Positions 61,622-64,000 of a DNA stretch of 64,000 nucleotides are shown one piece after another; within the stretch, counting starts at the first letter, position 1, and every line of letters begins with the position of its first letter. The stretch is from contig OZ234494.1 of NCBI GenBank assembly GCA_965153455.1, forward strand, positions 1,116,001-1,180,000, read 5' to 3'. The stretch comes from Sphagnum compactum (lineage: Eukaryota; Bryophyta; Sphagnopsida; Sphagnales). A program made the translations under genes and the position numbers. A model generated the notes under the pieces. It did not search any database. It had not been told where the DNA came from and was given only the letters and a program-made list of their open reading frames with translations.

Positions 61622-61645
61622 TGTGCATTATGCGCGGGGCTTAAA
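61622..61645 (+). repeat. Extra Helitron 3'-type hairpin
   Basis: tgtgcattatgcgcggggct has the hairpin of the element's 3' end but is followed by taaatcc rather than CTAG. It is one of six such hairpins between 54.2 and 61.9 kb and may be a superseded terminus. Confidence 0.55.
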
Positions 61646-61820
61646 TCCGTCCATTTGGTCGGCTTCCCCTGAATCCGTCCATCCATCCCGTCATCCAGTC
61701 GGACGGACATTTCATCCATCCCATGATCCATCTATTTAAAACTAGAAGCATGCCAATTACGGAGGTGAGGCACGAATCTATGAAGCCGGTGAGGAAAGCG
61801 GAAGCGATGATTATCACACA

Positions 61821-61850
61821 CCTGTGCATTATGCACGGGGCACACACTAG
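61821..61850 (+). mobile_element. Helitron 3' terminus
   Basis: cctgtgcattatgcacgggg (perfect gtgca/tgcac stem, 61824-61836) is followed by cacacactag and then T. A hairpin a few bases before a terminal CTRR with T outside is the standard Helitron 3' end, and its orientation agrees with the plus-strand RepHel gene. The 5' TC end of the autonomous element was not located. tctatttaaaactag at 61729 could be the 5' end of a roughly 120-bp derivative sharing this terminus. Confidence 0.75.
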
Positions 61851-62570
61851 TAGTTCAAACAAAAGAGGTTGTTACCCCTTAATTTTGCAAAATCTTCAAA
61901 TTAATCATACAAAATTTACACAAGATGACCAAACGTCCTCAGAAGTGGCTATAGGATGAAATGCCACTTTGAGGCTTTGATTGGCCATTTTAGGTGATTT
62001 CGGCAACCATTTAAAGGGTATATCCAACAAGTGTTAGGAAATATATAAACCAATTGTTAAAACCCATTTTTGATATACCAAAGCTGTTGTAGTAATCACC
62101 TTAACTTTAAGGTTAAATGTGGATATTAAGTTGGTAAACTAGTTGTCCAAGTTGTGGTGACCTACAAGGTATAGTTTAAAAATTCCACACTATACTCTTA
62201 ATATCCATCTTTCACAGTGGCCTTTGCAATAATTATTCATCATTTTCTGTGAAAGCCATTAGTGTGGCTACCACTTGGCCCAAGTTGGTTGTTATTCATG
62301 AGACCTAACTAATTACAAACATAATTAGATGCACATGGTACATTGATCATCCCATGTGTGTGACTCTTTTAGATCTTTGAAGTAATCCCTTGAGCAAATA
62401 ACATCCAACTTGTTTTCAACTTTTACTTTTTGGTTGCAGTAAGACGGGTGCTTGTTCCACAACATTTCTACACTCTTTTATGAAAATATATGCAAAATTT
62501 GAATTTAAAAAATGGGAGGCTTGAGGGAAATACATGTTGAGAATCTTGTAAAAGTGATGTGTATTATTTG
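61851..62570. other. Intergenic DNA between the Helitron and the NDUFAF7-like gene
   Basis: No gene is seen. It is the probable 3' flank of the minus-strand gene that ends at 62571. Short inverted similarity (tggatattaag and cttaatatcca at about 62122 and 62197) is present but not assigned. Confidence 0.45.
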
Positions 62571-63819
62571 TTACTGGAAACCAATAGCCACTCCACATGC
62601 ATCTGAAACTATGGCTAGGGCCTTGTATTGGGACCCCATTCCAGTTGGAGAACTTTTTGGGTCATCATCCTTGTCTAGCCAGGGTGGTGGACCATCTCCC
62701 ACTAAACTCCAATAGCCAAGTTGCAGAGCCTCTGCTTGCTCCTCAGTTGCATTCTGCAGCAGAGCTTCCAGTCGAAAATTGATCCCCAAATGCACCCAGA
62801 AACTGCGACTGACAAACTGGGCCAAAGGGAGAAGACCCTGCTATTGCCCAACCCACCATGCAAACCCACCCGCCCACATTTCAACTCATCTTCAGATCAC
62901 ATTTGCACCATCTGAGTATTTCCAATTCACTCCAACAAGCATCCCCCAGGCATAAGAGTGAACAAGAAGACAGCACATTGGTCATACAAAGAAGAATCCA
63001 TATCTGCCACAGAGAATCCTGTAGCAAATTGGGAACTTGTTCATGCTTGAAATCTTCTCATTAATATTTTTGTCCAAGATGTGTTGACTTTGATAAGACA
63101 ATAATAAACACAACTTTTCTTTTCAAACATTCTTTCATGTTGAACAAGGTGTCCCACATTTTCCACTATCCACTTCAAAGAAGCGCAGGATCAAGAAGGT
63201 GGCTTCTTCCCCCTTCTTCAGTCCTCAAAGATGCTCACTAACATGAAAATTTGGTATGACCATTCAAATGTGATGAGCAGTGCAGGGATTTCCACAAAGA
63301 AAACTTACCTGCTGCATCTTCCACTGCATGTTTGATGGCTGCAAAGTCCACATAAGCACTCAGGTCTGCTGAGCCTGGGTCTTGGAGTACCTTTACCAAC
63401 TCATGCTTTCTTATTGCCTGCCACAATGTCCTAAACAGTATCAGCGGTATTCTTCACAAATGCTGGACCTGACCGTACCATGCAATAAATTGACTACCTA
63501 TCCATGCAAATCATATCTATGTTGCCTGAAATGTTTCAAGAAAAAGCAACAGAAATAAGGAAATCACCAGATAGAGGTTGCACTAACCTGTAAGCTGTCT
63601 GATACCATGACATTGTCACCATAATCAACAACAAGGGCACCACCTCCATCCTCTCCAACTCTTCGGGCAATCTCAGCTGTCAGTTTGAGGGCACTTGGAC
63701 AAACTTCCACATGTTCAATCTTGGCCTTTTCCTCCAGTGATGCCCACTTCATCCATTTTGCTAGGTATAGACTACTAGCTGTTGTGGGTCCTGGTGATAG
63801 GACAAACCAGAAACCTGGC
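62571..63819 (-). pseudogene. NDUFAF7/MidA-like protein arginine methyltransferase, last three exons; frameshift in final exon
   Basis: Exons on the minus strand are 63819-63588, 63417-63309 and 62837-62571, each with AG acceptor and GT donor in compatible phase. They encode FWFVLSPGPTTASSLYLAKW, GGGALVVDYGDNVMVSDSLQ, the exon-2 segment DPGSADLSAYVDFAAIKHAV, then GPVCQSQFLGA, LGINFRLEALLQNATEEQAE and the end GYWSLVGDGPPP...IGFQ-stop. The family is the mitochondrial SAM-dependent methyltransferase that helps assemble respiratory complex I. Upstream exons with the SAM-binding core lie beyond the window. In the final exon an extra base in the run at 62788-62790 shifts the frame between LGA and LGIN. 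The protein after the shift is still highly conserved, so a sequencing error or a very recent mutation is likely. If it is an error, this is a normal gene. Confidence 0.85.
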
Positions 63820-64000
63820 CTGAACAAAACCAATATGTTAGAACCAGTCACATTAAGAATTTGCAAAAAAGCACACATAAAATATGGCTTCAAAGCCTCC
63901 ACTGAATTGTGCTCTGAATGTCCTTGCAACATTGAAGCAGCTGCCACTTCTGGGTATTGCTTGAGCAAAACTCCTTTGTTTTGTTCATGGCAAGGGTTCT
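63820..64000 (-). other. Probable intron of the NDUFAF7-like gene running off the window
   Basis: Upstream of the acceptor at 63820-63822 (complement ttttgttcag) the frame stays open, but the encoded residues do not resemble the family, which should precede the VLSP motif with a catalytic-core segment. Intron is the best reading. Confidence 0.6.

Overview
The window looks like nuclear DNA of a land plant. The recognisable genes are a plastid-type carotenoid cleavage dioxygenase (NCED/CCD4-like) with spliceosomal introns, an oil-body-associated protein (DUF1264) and a plant-type NDUFAF7/MidA methyltransferase. The rest is AT-rich intergenic DNA packed with plant-type mobile elements: Ty3/gypsy, hAT, Helitron and MITEs. 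The NCED/CCD4-like genes have three introns, whereas canonical flowering-plant NCEDs are intronless, so a seed-free plant or gymnosperm is possible. That is only an inference.

Layout. 0-10.3 kb: a degenerate gypsy pol fragment (minus), several foldback/MITE elements and a broken hAT transposase (minus, 8.8-10.3 kb). 10.3-12.1 kb: an orphan segmental copy of sequence that otherwise lies upstream of the right-hand dioxygenase gene. 13.8-42.6 kb: a large inverted duplication. The left arm (13.77-21.72 kb) carries dioxygenase copy 1 on the minus strand, broken by a 1-bp exon deletion and with a changed TATA box. The right arm (28.28-28.58 plus 34.75-42.6 kb) carries copy 2 on the plus strand, which has an open 669-codon reading frame over four exons and all four iron-binding histidines. 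The spacer (21.7-28.3 kb) holds a MITE and a second decayed hAT. The right arm is interrupted by a 6.16-kb insertion (28584-34746) with 6-bp target duplications and short imperfect inverted ends. This insertion is built of several tandem arrays, including eight consecutive hairpin-forming units with covarying stem positions, and contains one small secreted-peptide-like ORF.

42.6-48.7 kb: AT-rich DNA with GGTA-type and AT microsatellites and no recognisable gene. 48.7-53.3 kb: a complete, very young, internally deleted LTR retrotransposon (1090-bp LTRs with one difference seen, GACAG target duplication). It sits 18 bp upstream of a splice acceptor of an oil-body-associated protein gene remnant that also has a stop codon. 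54-61.85 kb: a Helitron-rich region with repeated 3'-terminal hairpins and a decayed Rep/Pif1 helicase gene ending at a CTAG terminus. 62.57-63.82 kb: the last three exons (minus strand) of an NDUFAF7-like gene, with an apparent 1-bp frameshift in the final exon. Its 5' part lies outside the window.

Only dioxygenase copy 2 looks intact. Its likely job is oxidative cleavage of carotenoids in plastids (abscisic acid precursor or apocarotenoid formation). The broken head-to-head copy could supply antisense or inverted-repeat transcripts, but nothing here shows that it does. No tRNA, rRNA or CRISPR array was recognised.
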